DNA of 64,000 nucleotides from Halosolutus amylolyticus (GCF_023566055.1 NZ_JALIQP010000003.1:186001-250000); one strand, 5' to 3'; shown: positions 8,006-16,765, counted from the stretch's first letter. The notes: generated by a model not told the origin, from the letters alone. Translations and numbers: made by a program.

Positions 8006-8104
8006 TCAGTCGTCGATCTCCATCGACTCCTGACGCTCGGTGTTCCACTTCTCGACGTCCTTGATCGCGTGGAGGCGGATCGGTGGTCGCTGGGACGGCC
8101 TGCG
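8006..8104 (-). pseudogene. Possible C-terminal gene fragment of unknown identity
   Basis: Between the pseudogene at 7609-7941 and the lactate locus, a reverse frame of 32 codons reads PPIRLHAIKDVEKWNTERQE and then SMEIDD before a stop. It is bounded upstream by an in-frame stop. The composition (Trp, acidic, no Arg/Ser/Pro excess) looks like a genuine haloarchaeal protein end rather than a chance frame. No family could be assigned. The rest of 7942-8324 shows only an AT-rich patch (about 8137-8155, aatttatattttc) that could be a promoter with nothing obvious behind it. Confidence 0.3.
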
Positions 8105-8324
8105 TCAGATATCCACTCACACGACCCACGACGTCGAATTTATATTTTCACCAGTACCGCACCCTAGGTGGAACCGGGCGGTTTCGAACGGTTCCGGATG
8201 CGTTCGACCGGGTCGGAATCCGATCGGTAGAAAACGCCGGGCAGAGAGCCGTTCCTGCGGACCGTGGCTGCCTCACCCGACCGGGTGGCCGGCGTCGCGA
8301 CTGAACGGATCGAAGGGGATCGGA

Positions 8325-10550
8325 TCAGCGGAGCCGCGACCGCGGATCGAGCACCTCGATCGGGTGGACCGCGTCCCGATCGAGCAGGTCTCCTAACTGC
8401 TCCTCGCAGGAGGTGCCGCTGGCGACGACCAGCCGATCCTCGGCTCGGGGATCGGTGAACTGCTCGGCGAGTCGCTCGCCGACGTCCATGCTGAGTTCGT
8501 AGTACTCGCGCTTGTAGCCGAAGCTCCCGGCCATCCCACAGCACTCGACGTCGCTCTCGACGACGTCGTAGACGAGGTCGTCGAAGACGGCGGTCGTGTA
8601 GCGATCGAGCCCCAGCGTGCGCTGCTGGCAGTGGGCGTGGTAGGCGATCGGCGGGCCCTCCCCGCCGTCACGGAGTTCGGTGGGATCGCCCCCGTTCTCG
8701 AGCAGTCCGTAGACGTACTCGAGGATCTCGTAGCTACCGTCCCGGAGTCGCTCGAACGATCGCTCGGGCAAGAGGTTCTCGTACTCGCGGCGGAACATCG
8801 CGAGGTCGCTGGGTTCGATCACGACGACGTCCCGGCCAGCGTCGATGTGTTCGGCGAGCGCGGCGTAGACGCGACTCGCCTGCTCGTCGGCGGTGGCGAT
8901 CAGGCCCTGCGAAAGCGGCGCACGCCCGCTCTCGCCGACGTCGGGGATGCGGACGTGAACGTCGAGCGCCTCGAGGACCCGGACGGCCGCCTTGCCCCGA
9001 TCGACGTCGACGTAGTTCGTGTACGTGTCGGGGTAGAGGACGACCTCGCGATCCGCGTCGATCGGGTCGACCCGCGACCCCCGTTTCTCGTACCACTCGC
9101 GAAGCGTCTCGCGCTGGAACTCGGGAAGGTCCCGACGGCTATCGACGCCGACGACGCGCTCCAGCAGGCTCCTGACCGGGCCGAGACCGGCCATCCAGTT
9201 CGAGAGCGGCGCGGTCGCGCTCCCGAGTTTCGCCAGCGTCTCGTAGTTCCCGAACAGTCGCTTCTGGGGGTCGAGGCCGCCCGGTTCCTCGTCGGGGACC
9301 AGTTCCTCGTAGACGAACTCGAACTGCCCGTCGTCGCCCTCGCGGTTGATCCGATCGCGGACGACCGTGTTGAGCCACGGGATGTCGATCTTCACGGGGC
9401 AGGCGTTCACACAGCGGGTGCAGCCGGTACAGAGGTCGTTGAACTCGGCCGCCGACTCCTGCCCGTGGACGCCCGCTTCCCACCCGGTCGCGATGCCGCC
9501 GGTGTAGGTCTCGCCGCCGAAGGCGTGGCCGCCGACGCTCTGGAAGTTCGCACACGAGTTCGCACACGCCGAACAGCGGATGCAGTACAGCGTCTCGCGA
9601 AGCTGCTCGTCATCGCGCATCGCCATGCGCCCGTTGTCGATCAACACGAGGTGGAAGTCCCGATCGTCGTTCCGGTCCGCGAACGCGACGTCCGGTTCGT
9701 CGAAGTCGACGACCGGAGACTCGACCGGCGGCGTCAGCAACGAAATGTAGGAGGTGATGTCCTGGCCGGTTCCGGATCGGCCGATCAGTTCGATGAACGG
9801 CGCGAGATCCTCGACGGAGGGAACGATCTTCTCGACGCCGGCGACGGCGACGTGCGTGTCCGGGACGACGGCGGACTTCCGGGCGTTCCCCTCGCTCGTG
9901 ACCAGCATGATCGAACCCGAATCGGCCGTGATGAAGTTCGCGCCGGTCATCCCGACGTCCGCGTCACGGATCAGTTCGCCCAGCCGCTCGCGGGCGAACA
10001 TCGTCAGCTCCTCGGCGGTCTCGAGCGGTTCTTCGGGATCGAACTGCTCGTTGAACAGCTGGGCGATCTCGTCCTCGGACTTGTGGATCGCCGGCGCGAC
10101 GATGTGCGACGGCGCCTCGTCGGCGACCTGCAGGACCCACTCGCCGAGGTCGGTCTCGACGACGTCGACGCCGTCTTCCGCGAGCGCGTCGTTGACCTCG
10201 AGTTCCTCGCTGGTCATCGACTTCGACTTGACGACCCGCCCGGCGTCCTTCTCGCTCGCGACGTCGCGGATGTAGCGATTCGCGTCGGCCGCGTCGTCGG
10301 CGAGGTAGACGGTCCCGCCGTTTTCCTCGACGGTCTCGGTGACCTCGTCGATCAGTTCCGGGAGGCGCTCGATCGCGTCCTCCTTGATCGCCCGCGCCTC
10401 GTCTTTCAGGGCCTCGTAATCCTCGAGGTCCGCGACCGACTCGTACCGTCCCTGGTTGAACCCGAGCGTGTTCGCCTCGACGGCCTCGCCCTCGGTCTCG
10501 AGGAGGTGACGGATCCGGTCGGCTTTCGCCCCGCGATCGGTCTCACTCAT
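8325..10550 (-). CDS. LUD-domain iron-sulfur protein fused to a CCG (LutA-like) domain, lactate utilisation
   Basis: 741 residues. The N-terminal two fifths is a LUD domain (TGANFITADSGSIMLVTSEG). A ferredoxin-like part has two cysteine clusters (CIRCSACANSCANF and CTGCTRCVNACPVKIDIP), which would hold two [4Fe-4S] clusters. The C-terminal part is heterodisulfide-reductase-like with HAHCQQRTLG and ECCGMAGSFGYKREY. This fuses the roles of LutB (LldF) and LutA (LldE), subunits of the three-part bacterial L-lactate dehydrogenase. It overlaps the end of the upstream lutC-like gene by 8 bases. The ATG at 10550 was chosen over a GTG at 10559. Electron acceptor and exact substrate are inferred. Confidence 0.88.
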   Translation of the reverse strand: MSETDRGAKADRIRHLLETEGEAVEANTLGFNQGRYESVADLEDYEALKDEARAIKEDAIERLPELIDEVTETVEENGGTVYLADDAADANRYIRDVASEKDAGRVVKSKSMTSEELEVNDALAEDGVDVVETDLGEWVLQVADEAPSHIVAPAIHKSEDEIAQLFNEQFDPEEPLETAEELTMFARERLGELIRDADVGMTGANFITADSGSIMLVTSEGNARKSAVVPDTHVAVAGVEKIVPSVEDLAPFIELIGRSGTGQDITSYISLLTPPVESPVVDFDEPDVAFADRNDDRDFHLVLIDNGRMAMRDDEQLRETLYCIRCSACANSCANFQSVGGHAFGGETYTGGIATGWEAGVHGQESAAEFNDLCTGCTRCVNACPVKIDIPWLNTVVRDRINREGDDGQFEFVYEELVPDEEPGGLDPQKRLFGNYETLAKLGSATAPLSNWMAGLGPVRSLLERVVGVDSRRDLPEFQRETLREWYEKRGSRVDPIDADREVVLYPDTYTNYVDVDRGKAAVRVLEALDVHVRIPDVGESGRAPLSQGLIATADEQASRVYAALAEHIDAGRDVVVIEPSDLAMFRREYENLLPERSFERLRDGSYEILEYVYGLLENGGDPTELRDGGEGPPIAYHAHCQQRTLGLDRYTTAVFDDLVYDVVESDVECCGMAGSFGYKREYYELSMDVGERLAEQFTDPRAEDRLVVASGTSCEEQLGDLLDRDAVHPIEVLDPRSRLR

Positions 10551-11070
10551 CGGACTCACCCCGCGTCTCGAGGACGACGACGTGGACGTCTTTCGGCCCG
10601 TGCGCTCCCTTCACGAGCGCGCCCATGTCGGCGGTCGCGCTCGGTCCCGTCGCGACGATGGCGCTCCCGCCGTCGCGCAGGTCCGGCCCTAGGCGAGCGA
10701 TCGCCGTCGACATGTCCGCGACGACGTCCTCGGCCCGGACGATCGGGACGTGAAGGTCGGGAAAGAGACTCACCTGCTCCGATCCGGCCGCCGTTGCCGG
10801 GAGGACGACGCTCCCGTAGTCGGCGATCCCGATCGAGGCGGCCGTGATACCGGTTACCGCCGAATCGAGGCTCGCGGGCGTCGGGTCGTCGTCCACCCAG
10901 TCCGGAAGCGAGACCGACGGGAACGGGAGGGACGTTCCGATCGCTGGCTCGCGGGCGATAGTCTCAAGCGTACGATCGAACCCGGCTGGATCGGTGTACG
11001 TGACCGGCACGTCGAGGTCCGCGAGCGCGGCTTCGAACCGCTCCGGCGCGGACCCTGGGTCGACACTCAT
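10543..11070 (-). CDS. lutC: LutC-like LUD domain protein
   Basis: 175 residues, a stand-alone LUD domain with the family stretches ADYGSVVLPATAAGSEQVS and GPSATADMGALVKGAHGPKD. LutC (LldG) is the third component of the LutABC lactate oxidase. It is first in a two-gene operon with the fused LUD/Fe-S/CCG gene, whose start lies inside its last codons. A TATA-like aaatag about 22-25 bases before the ATG fits a leaderless transcript. It is divergent to the first lactate permease across a 600-base regulatory interval. Confidence 0.85.
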   Translation of the reverse strand: MSVDPGSAPERFEAALADLDVPVTYTDPAGFDRTLETIAREPAIGTSLPFPSVSLPDWVDDDPTPASLDSAVTGITAASIGIADYGSVVLPATAAGSEQVSLFPDLHVPIVRAEDVVADMSTAIARLGPDLRDGGSAIVATGPSATADMGALVKGAHGPKDVHVVVLETRGESDE

Positions 11071-11300
11071 GGGACGATGCTACGACCGTGCCTATTTCAC
11101 TGTTCTGTTCGTTCACGCAGTGCACACTTGCAATGGGTCGGTGGGTGCGCTCTTCGAGGTGGCGCTCCTCCCCCGATCCCGATACCGTCCGCCGGATTCG
11201 ACGGTCTCGGTTCCGATCGGCACAGATCGGGTGTGTCCGCCTGCTCCAGACCGTCGAATCGTGGTATTCGTAACCGCGCGCCAGCCGACGCGTCCGTGGG

Positions 11301-11352
11301 ACACGTCTGAAAAGGCCAATTCACACGACTGTATATCCTGTACACACGACTG
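11301..11352 (+). promoter_or_regulatory. Three direct repeats ACACG(T/A)CTG spaced 22 and 21 bp
   Basis: acacgtctg at 11301, acacgactg at 11323 and acacgactg at 11344, the first and last each followed by aaaa. Spacing of two helical turns places all three on one face of the DNA. This is a plausible operator for a regulator of the divergent lutC and lctP promoters. The winged-helix protein at 13921-14520 is a candidate binder (inference). Confidence 0.45.
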
Positions 11353-11431
11353 AAAAAGAGTCGCTTCGTTTCCGGTCGCGCCTCAAGTCGAGAGTCGCCA
11401 GCAGTATCCCGTCGCCCCATTCGACGTAGCT

Positions 11432-11453
11432 ACCGCGAAAAATCGCGGTAGGT
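11432..11453. promoter_or_regulatory. Perfect 9-bp inverted repeat with AAAA loop
   Basis: ctaccgcga - aaaa - tcgcggtag. It could be an operator or an RNA hairpin. It lies roughly midway in the divergent interval, not directly behind any gene, so a terminator role is unlikely. Confidence 0.4.
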
Positions 11454-11640
11454 GGCCACGACAGTTGTCTATACAGGACGATCGCTCCCGATCAAGGCGT
11501 CCGTCTTACGTGCCGGATTCGCCCCGATCGTGGTTCCGTCTAGCATATACTCAATCTTTCCTCAGAGTACTAAATGAAAATTACACCTGCAGGGCGAGAA
11601 CAGCGGACTTGATCGGCCGACGACCTCAAACGGTCGAAGG

Positions 11641-11650
11641 TTATATATAC
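11641..11650 (+). promoter_or_regulatory. TATA box of the first lactate-permease transcript
   Basis: ttatatatac is a strong archaeal TATA element. The expected start point (25-27 bases downstream) coincides with the ATG at 11672 of a 28-residue mini-ORF rather than with the permease ATG at 11751. Confidence 0.7.
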
Positions 11651-11671
11651 TGGTTTAACTGTCCTGAACCC

Positions 11672-11758
11672 ATGCCAGATCCGATTCCACACGGCATCGA
11701 TACCGATCGTCCACTGCTAGCTCCGAAGACGGGCACAGGGGATGAGCTGAATGGTTAG
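11672..11758 (+). CDS. Leaderless 28-residue mini-ORF ending on the lctP start codon
   Basis: The ATG sits at the predicted transcription start and the frame reads [20 protein letters not shown] then GTGDELNG. Its TAG (11756-11758) lies inside the first codons of lctP (atggttag), giving an 8-base overlap. It has no Shine-Dalgarno sequence, which suits leaderless initiation. The likely role is a leader peptide that delivers ribosomes to lctP by termination-reinitiation. Sequence resembles no family I know. The second permease has an equivalent mini-ORF at 14818-14880. Confidence 0.5.
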   Translation: MPDPIPHGIDTDRPLLAPKTGTGDELNG

Positions 11759-13487
11759 TACGGTCGAACTACTGCTCGCGGCCACGCCGCTCGTGCTCGC
11801 CGGGGTTTTGCTCGTGGGACTGCTGTGGCCCGCGACGCGGGCGATGCCGGTCGCCTACGTCGTGGCGGTGCTGGTCGGCTGGGCCGTCTGGGATATGCCG
11901 GGAGCGTACCTCTTTGCAGCCTCCACGAAGGGGGTGTTGACGGCGATCCAGATCCTCTGGATCGTCTTCGGCGCGTTGCTTCTGCTGTACACGCTGATGC
12001 AGGCCGGCGCGTTCGACCGTATCAACCGCGGTTTCGCGACGATCAGCGACGATCGGCGGGTACAGATCATCCTCCTCGGCTTCTTCCTCGCGGCGTTCAT
12101 CGAGGGCGCGGCCGGCTTCGGGACGCCCGCCGCCGTCGTCGCGCCGCTCCTGCTGGCGCTCGGATTCCCGGCGCTCGCCGCAGTGATTGCCGGACTGATC
12201 GGTCACGTCCTCGCCGTCACCTACGGCGCGGTCGGGACGCCGATCATCATCGGGATCGAGAACCCGCTCGGCTCGACCGAGACCACGAGCACAGCGATCA
12301 CTGACGCCGGGTTCACGGTACAGGAGTATTCGCTCGAGGTCGCTATCTGGGCGGCGACCTACCACACGCTGGTCGGCTTCGTCATGCCGCTGTTCGCGGT
12401 CGGCATGGTCGTCTACTTCTTCGGCGACACGGACGAGCGCAGCCTCGAGCCCGCGTGGGAAGTCGCCCCGCTGTGCCTGTTTTCGGGCATCGCGTTCGTC
12501 GTCCCCTACTGGCTCTCGGCGCAGATCAGCGCCGAGTTCCCCAGCCTGATGGGCGCGATGGTCGGCGGTGCGATCGTCGTCGGTGCGCTGAAGGCCGGCT
12601 ACTTCGTCCCGGACGAGGAGTGGGACTTCCCGGACCGCGAGGAGTGGCCGGCCCACTGGGTCGGGACGATCGAACCCGGCGAGGCCAGTGCACCCGGTAC
12701 GGGCAGCAGTACGGGCGATGCGACCGTCGCCGACGGCGGCGTCGGCACGTCGGACATCTCGCTGCTCCGCGCCTGGACGCCGTACATTTTGCTGGTCGTC
12801 TTGCTCGTCGTCACTCGCGTCGTCGAGCCGCTCCCCACCGTCCTGCAACGGTTCGGCACGGAGTGGGGTGATATTCTCGGGACGGGTATCAGCGGCGGCG
12901 TCGACTGGCTGTACGTCCCCGGCTTCTGGCTGGTGCTCTGTGCACTGGTCGCGATTCCGCTGTACCGGATGACTGGGAATCAGGTCAAAGCCGCCTGGAC
13001 GGAGACGCTCCAGAAGCTCATCTCGCCGCTGATCGCGCTCGTGTTCGTCATCGCGATGGTGCAGGTGATGCTCCAGTCCGGCGCACACGCCGCGGGGACC
13101 GACAGCATGATCTTCGTGCTCGCCGAGGCGACCGCTAACGTCGCCGGACCGGCGTATCCGTTCATCGCCGCCCTCATCGGCGCTCTCGGCGCGGCGATGG
13201 CCGGCTCGAACACGGTGTCGAACATTACGTTCGGCGGGTTCCAGTTCGAGGCCGCCTCACAGCTCGGCCTGCCGACCCAGCTCATCGTCGGCGCACAGGC
13301 CGTCGGCGGCGCGATCGGGAACCTCGTGGCGATCCACAACGTCGTCGCCGCGCTGGCGACCGTCGGCCTCGTCGGGGAGGAGGGGCGCGTGATGCGGCTG
13401 AACCTGATCCCGCTCATCTACTACGCCCTCGGCGTCGGTATCGTCGTGACGGTGTTCAGTTACGTCCTCTTCCCTGGCTTCTTCTAG
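11751..13487 (+). CDS. lctP: L-lactate permease (LctP/LldP family)
   Basis: 578 residues with about a dozen or more hydrophobic helices. Family signatures are the N-terminal [38 protein letters not shown], and [14 protein letters not shown] near the C-terminus. These proton-coupled carriers import lactate and glycolate. A Gly/Ser/Thr-rich loop (about residues 305-335) is the least conserved part. The ATG at 11751 gives [15 protein letters not shown], aligned with the start of the paralogue at 14873. The gene lies in the lactate locus, divergent to lutC. An 89-nt segment (13281-13369) is identical to the paralogue. Confidence 0.92.
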   Translation: MVSTVELLLAATPLVLAGVLLVGLLWPATRAMPVAYVVAVLVGWAVWDMPGAYLFAASTKGVLTAIQILWIVFGALLLLYTLMQAGAFDRINRGFATISDDRRVQIILLGFFLAAFIEGAAGFGTPAAVVAPLLLALGFPALAAVIAGLIGHVLAVTYGAVGTPIIIGIENPLGSTETTSTAITDAGFTVQEYSLEVAIWAATYHTLVGFVMPLFAVGMVVYFFGDTDERSLEPAWEVAPLCLFSGIAFVVPYWLSAQISAEFPSLMGAMVGGAIVVGALKAGYFVPDEEWDFPDREEWPAHWVGTIEPGEASAPGTGSSTGDATVADGGVGTSDISLLRAWTPYILLVVLLVVTRVVEPLPTVLQRFGTEWGDILGTGISGGVDWLYVPGFWLVLCALVAIPLYRMTGNQVKAAWTETLQKLISPLIALVFVIAMVQVMLQSGAHAAGTDSMIFVLAEATANVAGPAYPFIAALIGALGAAMAGSNTVSNITFGGFQFEAASQLGLPTQLIVGAQAVGGAIGNLVAIHNVVAALATVGLVGEEGRVMRLNLIPLIYYALGVGIVVTVFSYVLFPGFF

Positions 13488-13544
13488 AAGTCCGGGTCCG
13501 TTACGGCCACGACTACCATGATTCTCCTCACTGTTCCGTGAACG

Positions 13545-13817
13545 ATGACACGAACGACGATCGAACGGCAGTACGACGACGATACACCGGCCAGCGTCGC
13601 CATCGTCGACGGGATCAGTACGCTCGAGGGAACCGACGGGGCCGCGACGACGGACGAACTCGGCTTTCGGCTCTACGACTACGTCGATCCCGAGGCGCTC
13701 GATACGATCGTGGCGGAGGGCTCCGGTGCCGGCGACGTCGTCGTCTCGTTCCGGGTCGAAGCGTATCACGTGACGGTAACGAACGCGGGGCGCATCCGCA
13801 TCCGATTCCGCGAGTAG
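13545..13817 (+). CDS. HalOD1 domain protein
   Basis: 90 residues with the typical order of a HalOD1 output-domain protein: an early VAIVDGISTLEG, then DELGFRLYDYVDPEALDTIV and a terminal beta pair (VVVSFRVEAYHVTVTNAGRI). HalOD1 is a small haloarchaeal domain, predicted to have a signalling role, of unknown biochemical activity. It lies 57 bases behind lctP on the same strand and may share its transcript. Confidence 0.8.
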   Translation: MTRTTIERQYDDDTPASVAIVDGISTLEGTDGAATTDELGFRLYDYVDPEALDTIVAEGSGAGDVVVSFRVEAYHVTVTNAGRIRIRFRE

Positions 13818-13920
13818 CGATCGAGACCGCCCGGAAGACCGGTCGCCGCGGTGCGGTCACGGCGGTCGTCGATCGGCCTTCGACGCGGTTCCCGTCCCAC
13901 CGAGGCACCCGGCCGCGTCC

Positions 13921-14520
13921 TCAGCCGAGCGTCGGCGTGAACCGATCGCTTCCGAGGAAGTTCCAGATGTGGCCCCGTTCTTCCGGCGGATCGACGCCAG
14001 GCAACTCCTTCAGCGCGGGCTGGATCGCGTTCCACCAGCCCTCGGCGGTTTCGAACTCCGCGGGGTGATCGGGATACACGTTCTCGAGGAAGTCCGACTT
14101 CCGTGCGCTGGGATGGTCGATGAGGAACTCGTACGACGCGAGCAGCGCCTCGCGCCGGGCCTCGAGCGTCGCTCCCGTCCCGGGGAGATCGATCGTCTCC
14201 ATCGCCTCCTGGACCGCCCGTGGTGGCGCCTCCGCCCCGGTTCGATCGGTCGCCGGCTGCGGTTCGGATGACGCCTCCATCGGAACCCACCAGACCCGTC
14301 CGCGAGCGCCGATCTTGCGGGTCCTGAGCGCTCCGTCTTCGACGAGTTCGGTGAGTTTGTTGTGTGCCGTTCGGCGCGAACAGTCGAGCGTCTCCATCAC
14401 GTCGTCGGCAGTCAACGGGCGGCCGAGATCGTCGCGGTCGTCGAAGGCCTCGAGGGCGGTCTCCGCCGGGATCCGATCCGCATACTGTCCGTGACTGTTT
14501 CGTTCACGGTCGTTGCTCAT
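13921..14520 (-). CDS. Winged-helix transcriptional regulator between the two lactate permeases
   Basis: 199 residues. The N-terminal domain holds a winged HTH (LTADDVMETLDCSRRTAHNK, then LTELVEDGALRTRKIGARGR with VWWVP as the wing end), preceded by PAETALEAFDDRDDLGRPL. The rest contains RKSDFLENVYPDHPAEFETA, of unknown function and possibly a sensing region. The ATG at 14520 was chosen because a TATA-like tgcatatgcc lies about 27 bases 5'. Its position between lctP1 and lctP2 makes it the best candidate for the lactate regulator (inference). It is convergent with the HalOD1 gene. Confidence 0.75.
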   Translation of the reverse strand: MSNDRERNSHGQYADRIPAETALEAFDDRDDLGRPLTADDVMETLDCSRRTAHNKLTELVEDGALRTRKIGARGRVWWVPMEASSEPQPATDRTGAEAPPRAVQEAMETIDLPGTGATLEARREALLASYEFLIDHPSARKSDFLENVYPDHPAEFETAEGWWNAIQPALKELPGVDPPEERGHIWNFLGSDRFTPTLG

Positions 14521-14782
14521 GGATCGGCCCAGAGTACACAACTGCATATGCCTTTACATTCGAGTGAAACAGCACAGGAGACCGATCGAAACCGGATCTC
14601 GTGGCGGTTCCGATCGACGGCTCTTCCGGGCTGGTTCGCGTGACATCCAGCCGCCGGGATGTGTCGGTCACGCCACCGTCAGCTGGCGGGAACGTGGGTG
14701 TGATGGCCGAAAACAGCGGTTCCCGACCGTCGAACCGGAGCGAGCGAAAATCCGGGCCGACGATCGTGAACGGTCCGCTACC

Positions 14783-14789
14783 TATAAAT
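14783..14789 (+). promoter_or_regulatory. TATA box of the second lactate-permease transcript
   Basis: tataaat, with an expected start at about 14811, 5-7 bases before the ATG at 14818 of a mini-ORF. The permease itself begins only at 14873. Confidence 0.6.
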
Positions 14790-14817
14790 CAGAGATCTAC
14801 CCAGGGTATCGCGTGAC

Positions 14818-14880
14818 ATGATCGAGCCGCGGCACGACTCGTGGACCGGTCCGGGGGCCGGGGGTGACAGCGATGGTTGA
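14818..14880 (+). CDS. 20-residue mini-ORF ending on the second lctP start codon
   Basis: It reads MIEPRHDSWTGPGAGGDSDG and stops at TGA 14878-14880, inside atggttga of the permease start (ATG at 14873). The arrangement is the same as at 11672-11758: predicted transcription start at the mini-ORF, 8-base overlap with the permease start. The peptide sequences differ, so position rather than product appears conserved. Likely a translational leader. Confidence 0.5.
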   Translation: MIEPRHDSWTGPGAGGDSDG

Positions 14881-16654
14881 TGCGGTCGGCGTCGCCTTCG
14901 CAGCCGTCCCGCTGGTCGTCGTCAGCGTCCTGCTCGTCGGTCTCCTCTGGCCCGCGACGCGGGCGATGCCGATCGCGTGGCTCTCGGCGCTCGCCGTCGG
15001 CTTTTTCGTCTGGGAGATGCCGATCACGTGGCTGGCCGCGGCGACGATCGAGGGGGTCATCACCGCGATCCAGATCCTCTTCATCGTCTTCGGCGCGCTC
15101 GTGTTGCTGTACACGATGCTTCGAGCGGGGGCGTTCGACGTCCTCAACGGTGGATTCGCGACGATCAGCGAGGATCGTCGCGTGCAGGTCGTGTTGATCG
15201 CGTTTTTCCTCTCGACGTTCGTCGAGGGCGCAGCCGGATTCGGGTCCCCCGCCGCCGTCGTCGCGCCCCTGTTGCTCGGACTCGGTTTTCCCGCGCTGGC
15301 CGCCGTCGTCGCTGCGTTGATCGGCCACATCATCGCGGTCACGTACGGCGCGGTCGGGACGCCGATCATCGTCGGCATCCGGGAACCGGTGGCGAGCGTC
15401 TCCAGCATCCGATCGGCCATCGAAGCCGAGGGGCTGACCGCGACCGAGTTCGCGGTCAACGTGGCCGCGTGGGCGGCGACCTATCACCTGCTCGTCGGCT
15501 TCGTGATGCCCCTGTTCGTGGTTGGCATGGTCGTCTACTTCTTCGACGAACCCGGGAACCGATCGATCAGGCCGGCCCTCGAGGTGTGGCCCCTCTGCCT
15601 GTTCGCAGGGTTCGCGTTCGTGATTCCCTACTGGCTGTCGGCGTGGTTCATCAGCGCCGAATTCCCGGCGCTGGTCGGATCGATGGTCGGGGCGGCGATC
15701 ACGATCGCCGCACTCCGCGAGGGGTACTTCCTGCCGGAGGAGGAGTGGACGTTCCCGGAGCAGGAGGAGTGGCCGGACCACTGGGTCGGCTCGATTCAGC
15801 CCTCCGAGGCCAGGAGCGTGCTGGCCGGGAGCCACGACATCTCGCTCCTGCGGGCGTGGTCGCCGTACCTGCTGTTGCTCGGGCTCCTGATCTGTACCCG
15901 CGTCTTCGATCCGCTCCCCGGATTGCTCCAGGGCGAACCGGTACAACTGTTCAGCGCCCGGATTTCGCTCACGCTCGGGACGATCACGACGGGAGTCGGG
16001 GAGTTCACGGTCGGCCTGTTCCGCTTCGAGTGGGCGAACATTCTCGGGACCGAACTCGGCAACGGCATCGACTTCACCTACGTCCCCGGGACCTGGTTGC
16101 TGGTCAGTGCGATCGCGGCGATCGGGCTCTTCGATATGGACCGGACGCAGGTGCGGGAGGCCTGGCTCGGCGCGACGGCGAAACTGGTTTCGCCCCTGAT
16201 CGCGCTCGTGTTCGTGCTCGCGATGGCCCACGTGATGCTCCAGTCGGGATCCCACGCCGACGGCGTCGACAGCATGATCGTCGTCCTGGGAACCGCGACG
16301 GCGAACCTGTTCGGCCCGGCCTACCCGCTAGTCGCCGCACTCATCGGTGCGCTGGGGGCCGCACTGGTCGGCTCGAACACGGTCAGTAATCTCACCTTCG
16401 GACCGTTCCAGTTCGTCGCGGCCCAGCGACTCGGCCTGTCCCACGAACTCATCGTCGGCGCACAGGCCGTCGGCGGCGCGATCGGGAACCTCGTGGCGAT
16501 CCACAACGTCGTCGCCGCGCTGGCGACCGTCGGCCTGATCGGAGAGGAAGGACGCGTGATCCGCCTCAATCTCGTTCCGCTCGTGTACTATACGGTCTTC
16601 GTCGGCGTCTGGGCACTGCTGTTTACGTACGTGTTCTTCCCGGAGGTGTTCTGA
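14873..16654 (+). CDS. lctP: L-lactate permease paralogue (LctP/LldP family)
   Basis: 593 residues, clearly paralogous to the permease at 11751 over its whole length ([52 protein letters not shown]). It has a longer loop around residues 340-385 (QLFSARISLTLGTITTGVGE). The ATG at 14873 was preferred to a GTG at 14864 because it aligns with lctP1 and with the overlap to the mini-ORF. The D-lactate dehydrogenase follows 111 bases downstream on the same strand, so this copy may serve D-lactate or glycolate uptake (inference). A gacccc-gac-ag-tcgggtc hairpin lies in the gap behind it. Confidence 0.92.
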   Translation: MVDAVGVAFAAVPLVVVSVLLVGLLWPATRAMPIAWLSALAVGFFVWEMPITWLAAATIEGVITAIQILFIVFGALVLLYTMLRAGAFDVLNGGFATISEDRRVQVVLIAFFLSTFVEGAAGFGSPAAVVAPLLLGLGFPALAAVVAALIGHIIAVTYGAVGTPIIVGIREPVASVSSIRSAIEAEGLTATEFAVNVAAWAATYHLLVGFVMPLFVVGMVVYFFDEPGNRSIRPALEVWPLCLFAGFAFVIPYWLSAWFISAEFPALVGSMVGAAITIAALREGYFLPEEEWTFPEQEEWPDHWVGSIQPSEARSVLAGSHDISLLRAWSPYLLLLGLLICTRVFDPLPGLLQGEPVQLFSARISLTLGTITTGVGEFTVGLFRFEWANILGTELGNGIDFTYVPGTWLLVSAIAAIGLFDMDRTQVREAWLGATAKLVSPLIALVFVLAMAHVMLQSGSHADGVDSMIVVLGTATANLFGPAYPLVAALIGALGAALVGSNTVSNLTFGPFQFVAAQRLGLSHELIVGAQAVGGAIGNLVAIHNVVAALATVGLIGEEGRVIRLNLVPLVYYTVFVGVWALLFTYVFFPEVF

Positions 16655-16765
16655 TCCTGGCGGACCCCGACAGTCGGGTCGATCCACGCCGACACCGCTT
16701 CCCGGACGCCGACCGCGCCGCTGTCGATCGCCACCCGACGACCAACCCACATCGAGACCACACCA

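Larger units (their letters stand above)
11071..11671. other. 600-base divergent intergenic region between lutC and the lactate permease
   Basis: No convincing gene. A 97-codon frame at 11465-11758 is open by chance except for its last 28 codons (see 11672). The region holds three phased ACACGWCTG repeats (11301-11352), a 9-bp-stem hairpin (11432-11453) and the permease TATA box (11641-11650), so it is best read as the control region of the lactate regulon. Confidence 0.6.

Noticed and set aside
8631-10847. 738-codon open frame antisense to the LUD/Fe-S gene
   Set aside because: Val/Arg/Asp-rich antisense of a GC-rich gene; no domain, start or promoter. The same holds for the 1065-codon frame antisense to D-lactate dehydrogenase (16787-19984) and the 632-codon frame at 32071-33969.
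11465-11671. Upstream part of a 97-codon frame before lctP
   Set aside because: It spans the TATA box at 11641, and its first 69 codons look non-coding; only the last 28 codons are a plausible product.
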